Below are positions 14,168 through 22,630 of a stretch of 30,611 nucleotides of DNA, one piece after another. The notes under the pieces were generated by a model, which saw only the letters and a program-made list of their open reading frames with translations, had not been told where the DNA came from and ran no database searches. The first letter of the stretch is position 1; each line of letters begins with the position of its first letter. Made by a program: the position numbers and the translations under genes. Origin of the DNA: Methanosphaera sp. rholeuAM6 (lineage in GTDB: Archaea; Methanobacteriota; Methanobacteria; Methanobacteriales; Methanobacteriaceae); NCBI GenBank assembly GCA_003266105.1, contig MVAA01000095.1, positions 14,572 to 45,182 of the forward strand. Direction: 5' to 3'.

Positions 14168-17034
14168 TGGAAAGCAAGGATGAAATAAGAAACAAGGCAA
14201 TACAAGACAGAAAGATAATAATTAAGGGTGCAAGAGAACATAATCTTCAAAACATTGACCTGGTATTGCCACGTGACCAGTTTATTGTAATAACGGGACT
14301 CAGTGGTTCTGGAAAATCATCACTGGCATTTGACACGATATATGCAGAAGGACAAAGAAGATATGTTGAATCACTATCGGCATATGCAAGACAGTTTCTG
14401 GGACAAATGGAAAAGCCTGAAGTGGATTACATAGAAGGATTAAGTCCTGCAATATCCATAGACCAGAAAACAACAAGAGTAAACCCGCGTTCAACAGTGG
14501 GAACCGTTACGGAAATCTACGATTACCTAAGACTGTTATATGCAAGAATAGGTATAGCACATTGCTACAACTGTGGAAAGGAAATATCACAGCAGACACC
14601 CGGCCAAATAGCAGGAACAATCATAGACGAAAATGAACATGAAAAAATAATAGTTCTTGCCCCGGTAATCAAGGCAAGAAAGGGACAGCACATCAAAATA
14701 CTTGAATCATATAAGGAAAAGGGATTTGTCAGAGTAAGGGTGGATGGCCAGATACGCTCCCTTGACGAAGAAATAAAACTCAACAAAAACAACAAGCACA
14801 CAATAGAGGTAGTGGTGGACAGATTAAAGGTTGCAAACAACGAAAACTTCAGGAAAAGACTGGTGGAATCTGTTGAAACAGCACTGCAAATAGGAGAAGG
14901 TCTTGTAACAATAGCAAACAGTGACCCTGATGTAGCAGACCAGTACTATAGTGAAGCCCTTGCATGTCCTGACTGTGGAATAAACTTCACAGAGATAAGT
15001 CCGCGAATGTTCTCATTCAACAATCCACACGCCGCCTGTCCAACCTGTAACGGAATTGGAAGCACTCTTGAGGCAGACCCTAACCTGATAGTTCCCAACA
15101 GGATGCTGACATTGCACGAAGGTGCAATAAAGCCGTGGAGCAATTCACAACGAACAGATTCAATATATAACAAGTACCTGGAAGGATTATCAGAGCATTA
15201 TGGCTTCAGCATGGACGTGCCCTTCGAGTCATTGGATGAAAAATATCAGAACATAATCCTCTACGGCAGTGGCAATGAGAAAATATCATTTACACTGGGA
15301 AACGGCAGAACTACGCGTGAAGTGACAAAGGTTTTTGAGGGAGTAATCCCACACATGAAACGTTTATTCATAGAAACAAGTAGCAGATACCGAAGAAAAG
15401 CTACACGCACATACATGACGCTCAATGATTGTCCTACATGTCATGGTGACAGGCTAAAACCTGAAATGCTGGCAGTAACCGTTGGAGACATAAACATTGC
15501 TGATTTAACAAAACTGTCATTAAGTGAAAGCAGAAAATTCTTTGATGAATTGGAACTTACGCCAAGACAGGAATTCATCGGAAAAGAAATATTGAAGGAA
15601 ATCAAGGAAAGACTGGAATTTCTTAACGATGTCGGACTTGATTACCTTACTCTTGCACGTTCCAGCGGAACGTTGTCCGGTGGAGAAGCACAGCGTATAC
15701 GTCTTGCAACACAGATAGGCAGCAGACTGGTGGGAGTGTTATATGTTCTTGATGAACCAAGTATCGGATTGCATCAAAGGGACAACATGAAGCTTATCGA
15801 AACATTAAAGCACCTTCGAGACATTGGTAATACATTGATTGTTGTGGAACACGACGAGGAAACAATACTTGAAGCAGACCACGTGGTTGACATAGGACCG
15901 GGTGCAGGTGAACATGGTGGAATGCTGACGGCTGAAGGAACCCCTGAGGATATAAAAAACAATCCTGAATCATTAACGGGACAATACCTGTCCGGAATAA
16001 AGGAAATACCTGTTCCAAATGAAAGGGTTGAAGGCAACGGTAAGTTCATAACGGTTCATGGTGCAAGAGAAAACAATCTGAAGAACATTGACGTTAAATT
16101 CCCCCTCGGTAAGTTCATATGTGTAACTGGAGTTTCAGGAAGTGGAAAAAGTACTCTTGTAAATGAAATACTCTATCATGGGATAGATGAAGAGTTAACC
16201 CACAATCATAAGCATAAAATTGGAAAACATGACAGTATTACCGGTGTGGAAAACATTGATAAGATTATCGTAATTGACCAGTCACCTATCGGACGTACAC
16301 CAAGATCCAATCCGGCAACATACATAGGACTGTTCACATATATAAGGGAATTGTATTCTCAGACAAGTGAATCCAAACAGCGAGGATATAAACCTGGACG
16401 TTTCAGTTTCAATGTGAAGGGTGGACGTTGTGAAGCCTGTAGCGGTGATGGTATAGTTCAAATAGAAATGCATTTTCTGGCAGATGTATATGTAACGTGT
16501 GAAGTATGTGACGGAAAACGATATAATCGTGAAACATTGGACATACGTTATAAGGGTAAAAACATCAATGACGTTCTGGAAATGACCAGTGAAGAGGCTT
16601 TAGAGTTTTTTGAAAACATTCCAAGGATTAAACGTAAATTACAAACACTTGTTGATGTAGGTCTTGGCTATGTGAAACTAGGTCAGCCGGCAACAACATT
16701 GTCTGGTGGAGAAGCTCAGAGAATTAAATTGGCCAAGGAATTAAGTAGACAAAGCACTTCAAACACTTTATACATACTTGATGAACCGACAACAGGTCTT
16801 CACTTTGATGACATTAACAGACTCCTTAAAGTTCTCCTGAAATTAAGAAATCAGGGAAATACGTTGGTGGTTATTGAACATAACCTTGACGTGATTAAAA
16901 CAGCAGATCATATTATTGATCTGGGTCCTGAAGGTGGAGATAAGGGAGGAGAAATTGTTGCCGAAGGCACACCGGAGGAAGTATCCACAACCGATTCATA
17001 TACAGGACAATTCCTAAAACCAATGCTCCAGTAA
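14167..17034 (+). CDS. uvrA: Excinuclease ABC subunit A
   Basis: 955 residues, full length, with two ABC ATPase modules. First Walker A GLSGSGKS at 44-51, second GVSGSGKS near 655. Signature motifs TLSGGEAQRI occur twice (about 503 and 843), each followed by a Walker B (YVLDEPS, YILDEPT). Zinc-binding cysteines: CYNC near 133, CPDC near 267 with CPTC near 291 (zinc module 2), CPTC in the 425 region, and CEAC near 755 with CEVC near 778 (the C-terminal zinc finger that helps recognise damage). UvrA dimer scans DNA for distortions and loads UvrB. Coupled to uvrB by the TAATG overlap. Followed by a 179-base gap with the next gene's promoter. Confidence 0.98.
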   Translation: MESKDEIRNKAIQDRKIIIKGAREHNLQNIDLVLPRDQFIVITGLSGSGKSSLAFDTIYAEGQRRYVESLSAYARQFLGQMEKPEVDYIEGLSPAISIDQKTTRVNPRSTVGTVTEIYDYLRLLYARIGIAHCYNCGKEISQQTPGQIAGTIIDENEHEKIIVLAPVIKARKGQHIKILESYKEKGFVRVRVDGQIRSLDEEIKLNKNNKHTIEVVVDRLKVANNENFRKRLVESVETALQIGEGLVTIANSDPDVADQYYSEALACPDCGINFTEISPRMFSFNNPHAACPTCNGIGSTLEADPNLIVPNRMLTLHEGAIKPWSNSQRTDSIYNKYLEGLSEHYGFSMDVPFESLDEKYQNIILYGSGNEKISFTLGNGRTTREVTKVFEGVIPHMKRLFIETSSRYRRKATRTYMTLNDCPTCHGDRLKPEMLAVTVGDINIADLTKLSLSESRKFFDELELTPRQEFIGKEILKEIKERLEFLNDVGLDYLTLARSSGTLSGGEAQRIRLATQIGSRLVGVLYVLDEPSIGLHQRDNMKLIETLKHLRDIGNTLIVVEHDEETILEADHVVDIGPGAGEHGGMLTAEGTPEDIKNNPESLTGQYLSGIKEIPVPNERVEGNGKFITVHGARENNLKNIDVKFPLGKFICVTGVSGSGKSTLVNEILYHGIDEELTHNHKHKIGKHDSITGVENIDKIIVIDQSPIGRTPRSNPATYIGLFTYIRELYSQTSESKQRGYKPGRFSFNVKGGRCEACSGDGIVQIEMHFLADVYVTCEVCDGKRYNRETLDIRYKGKNINDVLEMTSEEALEFFENIPRIKRKLQTLVDVGLGYVKLGQPATTLSGGEAQRIKLAKELSRQSTSNTLYILDEPTTGLHFDDINRLLKVLLKLRNQGNTLVVIEHNLDVIKTADHIIDLGPEGGDKGGEIVAEGTPEEVSTTDSYTGQFLKPMLQ

Positions 17035-17126
17035 TGAATAACCAAATAGTTATATCCTAAAAATTCATTAATTGTCTAATGCCATTATCAATCCTAAAAA
17101 AAAGTATTACTTAATTAAATATAGGA

Positions 17127-17137
17127 AAATATATATA
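17127..17137 (+). promoter_or_regulatory. TATA box for the metallo-beta-lactamase-fold gene
   Basis: AAATATATATA in the uvrA downstream gap; expected start of transcription near 17157 gives a leader of about 55 bases ending with AGGAG (17204-17208). Confidence 0.5.
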
Positions 17138-17213
17138 CCCTTTTAGGTTAAATTACTACATAAGTAATATTTTTTTATAATATTATTTTTCTCAAAAATA
17201 AGTAGGAGATATG

Positions 17214-17987
17214 ATGAAATTACAATTTTTGGGAACCGCAGGAGGTCGATTCGCAACCATCACTCAGAAAAGAATGACTGGCGGTTTTAGAATCGACGAT
17301 ATTGGTGGAAAGAATATCCATGTAGACCCTGGACCAGGTGCTTTAGTAAGAACCCACCAATTCGGTTTAAACCCAAGAAAGATTAATATGTTACTAGTTA
17401 GTCACTGTCATACCGACCATTACAATGACGCCGAAGTACTGATTGAAGCTATGACTCAAGGAATGACTAAAAAAGCAGGGCATGTTATTGGAAGTGAAAG
17501 CGTAATTAATGGAAATGGGGAAATAGGTCCCGGCATCTCAAAATATCATCAGTCAAAACCAACCGTAACTACATTACATCCTGGAGATGTTGTTAATGAT
17601 GATAAAATAACTATAAAAGGTACTGATACCCATCATGGAGATCCAACATGTGTAGGATTTAACATTAATTATAATGGATTTAATATTAATTACACTGCTG
17701 ACACTGAATACTTTCCTGAATTAGCAAAGGAGCATGAAGGAGCCGATGTATTAATTGGCTGTGTAATTAAAGAAGGTGAACGAAAAATAAAGGGTCATAT
17801 GAGGACAATGGACTTTGAAGAATTAGTAAATGAAGTTCAACCAAAACTTGCCATTATGACTCATTTAGGCGTCAACTTAATAATGAATAATCCTTTTCAA
17901 AATACAAGGATTATCACCAAGAATACTGGTGTAAGAACTGTAGCAGCAACTGATGGATTAATTATGGATTTAAAACAGTTCATGTAA
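17214..17987 (+). CDS. Metallo-beta-lactamase-fold hydrolase
   Basis: 257 residues from the second of two ATGs (17211, 17214); the second has the better distance to AGGAG. The metal motif SHCHTDHYND gives H64, H66, D68 and H69. Later ligand candidates are the His in GTDTHHGDPT, the Asp in NYTADTEYF and the His in MTHLGVN. The layout (early LGTAGGRFAT, then DPGPGALVR before the HxHxDH strand) resembles the RNase Z/PhnP-like branch, though the exact substrate cannot be read. No Cys cluster or fused domain. It stands alone, downstream of uvrA and before tRNA-Thr. Confidence 0.85.
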   Translation: MKLQFLGTAGGRFATITQKRMTGGFRIDDIGGKNIHVDPGPGALVRTHQFGLNPRKINMLLVSHCHTDHYNDAEVLIEAMTQGMTKKAGHVIGSESVINGNGEIGPGISKYHQSKPTVTTLHPGDVVNDDKITIKGTDTHHGDPTCVGFNINYNGFNINYTADTEYFPELAKEHEGADVLIGCVIKEGERKIKGHMRTMDFEELVNEVQPKLAIMTHLGVNLIMNNPFQNTRIITKNTGVRTVAATDGLIMDLKQFM

Positions 17988-18029
17988 TGTTGTATCAGTT
18001 AATTTACCAGTTCTCTATTTTTTTTAAAT

Positions 18030-18101
18030 GCCTTGATGGCTCAGCGGTACAGTACCTGTCTCGTAAACAGGGGATCGGGGGTTCGAATCCCCCTCAAGGC
18101 T
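18030..18101 (+). tRNA. tRNA-Thr (anticodon CGT)
   Basis: 72 bases fold into a cloverleaf: acceptor arms GCCTTGA and TCAAGGC pair over seven bases, the anticodon stem CCTGT/ACAGG encloses loop CTCGTAA (anticodon CGT, reads ACG), and the T arm is GGGGG-TTCGAAT-CCCCC. The D stem is short with a wobble pair. The discriminator base is T, as usual in archaeal threonine tRNAs. CCA is not encoded and a T-rich stretch follows (18104-18108). Confidence 0.95.
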
Positions 18102-18115
18102 TATTTTTACAACAA

Positions 18116-19210
18116 TTATATTTTATCCGGATGAATAAATCCTGCTCTTAACATATGGTCTGCCAATACTATACTGCAACTGCTTTCAGCTACAGCAGTA
18201 ACTCTAGGACATATGCATGGGTCATGGCGGCCTTCTATTTCAATGCTTGAAGCAGTATTGTTTTCAAGATTAACACTTTCCTGAATACCACTAACCGATG
18301 GTGTTGGCTTAACAGCTATACGCAGTACAACAGGCATCCCATTAGACATTCCACCAAGAATGCCACCGCAATTATTTGTTTTAGTTAATATCTTATCATT
18401 TTCAACATAGTACTTGTCATTAAACTCTTTTCCTGTAAGAAAAGTACTGTCAAAGCCTGAACCTACTTCAACACCCTTGACTGCACCAATGTTCATCAGT
18501 GCTTTAGCCAAATCGCCATCCAACTTATCAAATACGGGCTGACCCAATCCCACGGGCAGATTATCAATAATGATTTCTACAACTCCACCAACAGAGTTTC
18601 CCTCACTTTTGGCCTTAAGAATAATGTCTTCCATCTCTTTTGCCTTTTCCAAATCGGCACATCTGACATTGTTTCTTGTGATATTCTCCTTTATATCATC
18701 TAACGTGAATTTCCTTTCGGTTTTACAGTTATGAATGGATATTACATGAGCCGTTACTGTTATACCATGTAATGACAATAGTTTTTTGCTAATGGCACCA
18801 CCTATAACGTGTCCTATTGTTATCCTGCCACTGCCTCTTCCTCCACCGCGATAATCATAGTTTCCGAATTTTTTATACCAGCAGTAATCGCCATGTCCTG
18901 GTCTTGGATTGTTTTTCAGATTGTCATAGTTTTTACTTATCTGGTCATTGTTTCTTACTATTGCAGTAATTGGTGTTCCATCCGTTTTATCATTGAATAT
19001 TCCCGAAAGTATTTCCACACGGTCTTTTTCATCGCGTGCAGTTGTAAGATTGCTTGTTCCTGGTCGTCTCCTGTTGAGTTCTTCCTGTATGTCTTCTGCT
19101 GTTAATTCCAGTCCTGCAGGACATCCGTCTACTGTTGCTCCAAGTGCTCTGCCATGACTGGAACCAAATGTCGTAACCTTAAATATTTCTCCCGTTGTGT
19201 TTGATGCCAT
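18116..19210 (-). CDS. aroC: Chorismate synthase
   Basis: 364 residues. Motifs of the family are all present: TTFGSSHGRALG (about 13-24), RRPGTSN, KNNPRPGHGDYCWYKKFG, RGGGRGSGRITIGHVIGGAISKK, GGILGGMSNGMPVVLR (split here into shorter runs in the protein) and RHDPCICPR. The enzyme removes phosphate from EPSP to give chorismate, the branch point to aromatic amino acids, and needs reduced FMN. Start ATG 19210 follows a GGAGGA ribosome binding site within the end of the upstream gene region. It is the last gene of a minus-strand operon with aroD and a PP-loop-like protein; only three bases separate it from the upstream stop. Converges with tRNA-Thr. Confidence 0.97.
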   Translation of the reverse strand: MASNTTGEIFKVTTFGSSHGRALGATVDGCPAGLELTAEDIQEELNRRRPGTSNLTTARDEKDRVEILSGIFNDKTDGTPITAIVRNNDQISKNYDNLKNNPRPGHGDYCWYKKFGNYDYRGGGRGSGRITIGHVIGGAISKKLLSLHGITVTAHVISIHNCKTERKFTLDDIKENITRNNVRCADLEKAKEMEDIILKAKSEGNSVGGVVEIIIDNLPVGLGQPVFDKLDGDLAKALMNIGAVKGVEVGSGFDSTFLTGKEFNDKYYVENDKILTKTNNCGGILGGMSNGMPVVLRIAVKPTPSVSGIQESVNLENNTASSIEIEGRHDPCICPRVTAVAESSCSIVLADHMLRAGFIHPDKI

Positions 19211-19213
19211 TGT

Positions 19214-19876
19214 TTATTCCTCCTTTAACTGATTGTATTCATTCAGGTAGTTTACAGATTGCTTTATTGATTCTTGAACATTAGGAATGTGTTCTTCCAG
19301 AAAATTAATCATATCCTGTTCTATGCATTCATCATATTCCTTTCTTGATTTGTATGGAATCTTTTCCGATGTTATCCAGTCGGCTATCCACTGGTGGGGT
19401 ATGTGCATCAGAGGATAAATGGTGTTTTCCTCTAATTCATCCTCTATCTTTTCTCCATTTATCATAAGATTCATATATTTGAGTGTAAAGTCATTCAAAC
19501 AGTTATTGTCCACATTTATCGAATCATCAGATGGTGTTTCAACTATTTCTACCCCATACTTTCTCCTGTAAGGTTCAAGGACAATGTACAGCAATATGTT
19601 TTCCATACTGTCATCATCTGCTATATAAAGTTTTGTTCGAGGTTTTATCTGGTTTTTTATCGTTCTGGATACTTTTATACAAATCTTCTGGAAGAGTGTT
19701 GAACGTATAACCTTTATATCAGGATATTCCCTGTGGAATTCTTCTTCCTTACCTCTTGAAAACTTGGAAAACTTAAGATTATTGATGTAAATCCTGTTTT
19801 CGTACAAACTTATGAACCTTGTTTGAACTGCCAACTTGTTAAGGGATTTGATTATCCTCTTTTCATCTTCATTCAT
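19214..19876 (-). CDS. Degenerate PP-loop (TtcA/Ctu1-like) protein lacking the ATP motif
   Basis: 220 residues. The order of elements looks like tRNA-thiolation PP-loop ATPases: a TKLYIADDDSMENILLYIV strand-loop-helix sits where 'vAvSGGkDS..LL..l' is expected, followed by YRRKYGVEIVE, then CLNDFTLKYMNLMINGEK (compare 'hnlDD..et.lmnli.Ge'), YPLMHIPHQWIADWI (compare 'PL..ipe.ev..Y') and a final NFLEEHIPNVQESIKQSV (compare 'fl..le...P.i..si..s'). The glycines of SGGxDS are gone (ADDDS) and the CxxC zinc motifs are absent, so catalysis by the usual route is unlikely. Gaps of five and three bases link it to aroD and aroC. Resemblance judged by eye; moderate certainty. Confidence 0.6.
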   Translation of the reverse strand: MNEDEKRIIKSLNKLAVQTRFISLYENRIYINNLKFSKFSRGKEEEFHREYPDIKVIRSTLFQKICIKVSRTIKNQIKPRTKLYIADDDSMENILLYIVLEPYRRKYGVEIVETPSDDSINVDNNCLNDFTLKYMNLMINGEKIEDELEENTIYPLMHIPHQWIADWITSEKIPYKSRKEYDECIEQDMINFLEEHIPNVQESIKQSVNYLNEYNQLKEE

Positions 19877-19881
19877 TTAAA

Positions 19882-20559
19882 TCATTTTTTAAGTTTTTTA
19901 ATTATCTGGCTTGTTGTTTTAACGTCTAACTGTCCCGGTGCAGATTCATTGTCAATGGCAGCATATGTTACGGGCGAACCCATTAACGGTGCAATTATTC
20001 TGGTATATGAGCCGATCTTGTCCATGCTTATTGCTATTATGCCTCTGTTTTCCATGAGCAAACGTAAAATTATGTAGGTGTCTTCCGTGCTGTTTGGCTT
20101 GACGGCTATTTTAGGTATGCCACCTAATTGTACCGCTTCATCTATAATTGTTTGAAGACATTCCTGTGCTGGTGTTCTTTCAAAGTTATGGTATGATATT
20201 ATTGTCCTGTTGGCATTGTCTATCACACTTTGTCTTAACTTACTCTCTGTGTTCAGTTCAATGTCTGTTATTTCAGCTAGTGGCGCATTTTCCTTTAATA
20301 TCTTTACACGTTCATCTTCCGTTCCCTGAAATAATCCTCCTTCTTCTTGTGTTCTGTTTGTCAGAATAATCGGCTTTGACGTAATGCTTTTGACAGATTC
20401 TATGGTGTCACGTGCAAGTTCCGTTGTAACGTTTTCTATTGCATCCAGTCGTAGTTCCATGTAATCCACATCATCATCCGACAGTTTTTTAACAGCTTCA
20501 ATAACGTTTTTCTTGTCCTTTTCAATTATTGATGCACATACTCCCGTTGTTATTTTAAT
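19882..20559 (-). CDS. aroD: 3-dehydroquinate dehydratase, type I (probable ATT start)
   Basis: 225 residues if translation starts at ATT 20559. DYMELRLD near residue 33 holds the conserved Glu-Leu-Arg-Leu-Asp strand; the catalytic His is in IISYHNFER (H124) and the Schiff-base Lys in GIPKIAVKP (K150). GSPVTYAAI and APGQLDVK close the barrel. The enzyme dehydrates 3-dehydroquinate in the shikimate pathway. The first ordinary start codon in frame, GTG 20469, would delete the first barrel strand (KITTGVCASI) and helix. Upstream of ATT the frame is stopped by an adjoining TAG, and GGAG lies five bases before that ATT, so ATT is the only plausible start that keeps the fold. First gene of the aroD / PP-loop-like / aroC operon. 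Confidence 0.9.
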   Translation of the reverse strand: MKITTGVCASIIEKDKKNVIEAVKKLSDDDVDYMELRLDAIENVTTELARDTIESVKSITSKPIILTNRTQEEGGLFQGTEDERVKILKENAPLAEITDIELNTESKLRQSVIDNANRTIISYHNFERTPAQECLQTIIDEAVQLGGIPKIAVKPNSTEDTYIILRLLMENRGIIAISMDKIGSYTRIIAPLMGSPVTYAAIDNESAPGQLDVKTTSQIIKKLKK

Positions 20560-20582
20560 CTACTCTCCCGGTTCTGTTGCTT

Positions 20583-20597
20583 AATGTATATTTATCT
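20583..20597 (-). promoter_or_regulatory. TATA box of the aroD operon (minus strand)
   Basis: Read on the reverse strand this is GATAAATATACATTA. It predicts a transcript start near 20566, just before the GGGAGAG stretch and the ATT codon at 20559. Confidence 0.45.
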
Positions 20598-20658
20598 TTT
20601 TCATCTGCTAAAAAATTTGTCATTAATCATCAATGAAAAAATTTAATTTTTCAGCAAA

Positions 20659-20670
20659 ACATATATTAAA
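20659..20670 (+). promoter_or_regulatory. TATA box of the gene at 20724
   Basis: CATATATTAAAT region in the divergent gap between aroD and the next plus-strand gene; expected start near 20690, leaving a leader with the AAAGGTGGGGG ribosome binding stretch (20705-20715). Confidence 0.45.
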
Positions 20671-20723
20671 TACAATAAGGGAAAAATATTTTTTCTATTC
20701 AAAAAAAGGTGGGGGTACCTGTT

Positions 20724-21455
20724 ATGAAAATGCTTAGTCATGGAATAGACATATCCGACAACGATGTTTCTTGCAGTAGGTCATTAATAGAAAGTGTGGA
20801 AAACAGTTTAGGTACGGTCAGGGATGCCGGTGCAATTTGGGCATTGCTGTCCAACATTACCGGTGACGATATTGTAGTATCTGCCGTTGTTGAGGATGAT
20901 TCATTGGTTGAAAAGGTAAATCAAAGTATTTACAACTTATTCAGGGAGAATGCTTTGGGATTTGATGATTTGAATGGTGTTGGTCTTAAACGTGAGGATG
21001 CAGGCGAAGGAATCAGTTATGTTGAACTTGATTTGAATCCCGATTTCTACCCGGATTGTATAGTGATAAGTTTTGACACGTACTGTGGTGAATATTTTGT
21101 TGAAAATGTTGCACAAAGTGCCGTTGAAGCGGCAACAGGAATGCAAGATGTTTTCAACGTAAAAAGCAGCATAATAAACAGCATCACACATATACCGGGA
21201 GTGGGGTATGTGTCCAATCAAACGGACGATCCGGTGGTAGTGGCAAATGTTACGAACGTTGAACAGGTTGGTGTGGTGGCAGGTGCAATGATTGGAGCAA
21301 TTCTTGGAAACAAGAACACATATCTTGTTAAAAGGCACACGCCAATAAACGTTATTCCCGGAAGCGTAATTTTCTCGGCAACGGCAATAATGAATGGAAA
21401 CCCAATTGACTTGGCGGAAAATTTTTCATTCAGAAGTAGGATAATGAAAAGATAA
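20724..21455 (+). CDS. Soluble protein of unknown family, 243 residues
   Basis: I do not recognise it. The ATG at 20724 is preceded by a strong AAAGGTGGGG site; GTG 20709 lies inside that site and is not used. The protein looks like a compact alpha/beta fold with two halves: first a SLIESVENSLG helix and DDIVVSAVVEDDSL strand, then SYVELDLNPDFYPDCIVISFDTYCG, a helix with AVEAATGMQDVF, and a Gly/Ala-rich stretch VGVVAGAMIGAILGN that may pack as a helix within the core rather than in a membrane. Three Cys (20724 numbering: near residues 17, 112 and 121) are scattered. No catalytic motif is evident. It is monocistronic, between divergent aroD and sucD. Confidence 0.7.
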   Translation: MKMLSHGIDISDNDVSCSRSLIESVENSLGTVRDAGAIWALLSNITGDDIVVSAVVEDDSLVEKVNQSIYNLFRENALGFDDLNGVGLKREDAGEGISYVELDLNPDFYPDCIVISFDTYCGEYFVENVAQSAVEAATGMQDVFNVKSSIINSITHIPGVGYVSNQTDDPVVVANVTNVEQVGVVAGAMIGAILGNKNTYLVKRHTPINVIPGSVIFSATAIMNGNPIDLAENFSFRSRIMKR

Positions 21456-21517
21456 CATTCGTAATGCATCAATTTCAATAATGTTTTTTCCTACCCCCCA
21501 CGTATCTATTTTAAAAG

Positions 21518-21556
21518 CTGTTATAACAGTAATACTAAACAATTGCACAGTACTGT
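21518..21556. promoter_or_regulatory. Two adjacent palindromes upstream of sucD
   Basis: CTGTTATAACAG (21518-21529) and ACAGTACTGT (21547-21556) are both perfect palindromes with ACAG/CTGT ends, 17 bases apart. They lie between the gene at 20724 and the sucD TATA box and could be an operator pair. The inner ten bases of the first recur before the M42 gene. Confidence 0.35.
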
Positions 21557-21620
21557 TAAGACATACTCCTTTTTTATTTAAAAAAATTGATAAGAAACTT
21601 TTTAATAATACAAAAAACAG

Positions 21621-21630
21621 ATTATATACT
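21621..21630 (+). promoter_or_regulatory. TATA box of sucD
   Basis: ATTATATACT, directly after the 15-base element ATACAAAAAACAGAT (21608-21622) that also occurs upstream of thrC. Transcription should start near 21650, where a perfect seven-pair hairpin TGAAACA-CCAA-TGTTTCA (21653-21670) would form at the 5' end of the message. Confidence 0.5.
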
Positions 21631-21732
21631 GATGAAATCTGACTAAGATAACTGAAACACCAATGTTTCATTATATTCTTTAGCTTTGAATGATTTTATT
21701 AGTTAGTATAAATAATTAAGGAGAAGGTTTAA

Positions 21733-22590
21733 GTGATTTTATTAGATGAAAATACTGAAGCAATAGTACAGGGAATTACAGGTAAACAGGGAAGATTCCA
21801 TACAAAAGAAATGTTAAAATATGGAACAAACATTGTTGCAGGTACCAGTCCAGGTAAAGCAGGAGAAACAGTTGAAGGCATACCTGTATATAACTCAATT
21901 GAAGAAATAAAAAAATACCATCCTAACATCAATGCAAGTATCATATTCATACCAGCACCATTTGTTAAGGACGCAGCATTTGAAGCAATAACACAGGTGG
22001 ATCTTGTAATAATCATTACAGAACACATACCTGTACACGACACTATGGAAATTGTAAAATATGCACAGGAACATGACACCACAGTAATCGGACCAAACAC
22101 TCCGGGTATAATCACTCCAGGAATAGGTAAACTTGGAATCATGCCTACACACATCTTTGAAAAAGGAAACATTGGACTGGTTTCAAGAAGCGGAACATTA
22201 ACATATGAAATAGCCAGCCAAATAACTGAAGCAGGTCTTGGACAAAGTACATGTTTAGGTATAGGGGGAGACCCAGTAACAGGTATGGACTTTATCACGG
22301 CATTGAAACAGTTCGAGGAAGATCCTCAGACAGAAAAAATAGTGCTGCTTGGTGAAATTGGTGGGGTTGCAGAAGTAAAGGCTGCAGAATATGCAGAACA
22401 GTACCTTACAAAACCAATCATATCATTCATTGCAGGGGTATCAGCACCACTGGGAAAACGTATGGGACATGCAGGAGCTATAATAGAAGGAACCGATGGT
22501 ACTGCACAACACAAGAAGGAATTGCTTTCCCAGCATGGGGTTAAAGTTGCAGACAAGCCAAGCGATATTGTAGATTTAATCAATGAATAA
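21733..22590 (+). CDS. sucD: Succinate--CoA ligase (ADP-forming), alpha subunit
   Basis: 285 residues. The CoA-binding Rossmann domain begins ITGKQGRFHTKEML (15-28) with GTSPGKAG, and the ligase domain ends with the phosphohistidine segment GHAGAI (H246). SRSGTLTYE (151-159) and GIGGDPVTG (176-184) are the other conserved loops. With SucB it interconverts succinate and succinyl-CoA; in hydrogenotrophic methanogens this belongs to an incomplete reductive citrate pathway leading to 2-oxoglutarate. No sucB is in the window, so the two subunits are encoded apart. Start is GTG 21733, nine bases after GGAG in AAGGAGAAGG. The leader appears to be about 80 bases with a 5' hairpin. An inverted repeat with T tract follows. 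Confidence 0.95.
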   Translation: MILLDENTEAIVQGITGKQGRFHTKEMLKYGTNIVAGTSPGKAGETVEGIPVYNSIEEIKKYHPNINASIIFIPAPFVKDAAFEAITQVDLVIIITEHIPVHDTMEIVKYAQEHDTTVIGPNTPGIITPGIGKLGIMPTHIFEKGNIGLVSRSGTLTYEIASQITEAGLGQSTCLGIGGDPVTGMDFITALKQFEEDPQTEKIVLLGEIGGVAEVKAAEYAEQYLTKPIISFIAGVSAPLGKRMGHAGAIIEGTDGTAQHKKELLSQHGVKVADKPSDIVDLINE

Positions 22591-22630
22591 ACCCACATCT
22601 AAAAACTAAATAATAAAATCTTCACACTCT

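Noticed and set aside
13798..14250. 150-codon minus-strand frame across the uvrB-uvrA junction
   Set aside because: Antisense to two certain genes; Ser/Leu-rich composition is the mirror of their codons.
21628..21656. Possible box C/D sRNA (CTGATGA with CTGA repeats) in the sucD leader
   Set aside because: C box first base does not fit and the spacing to the CTGA copies is too short for a guide region.
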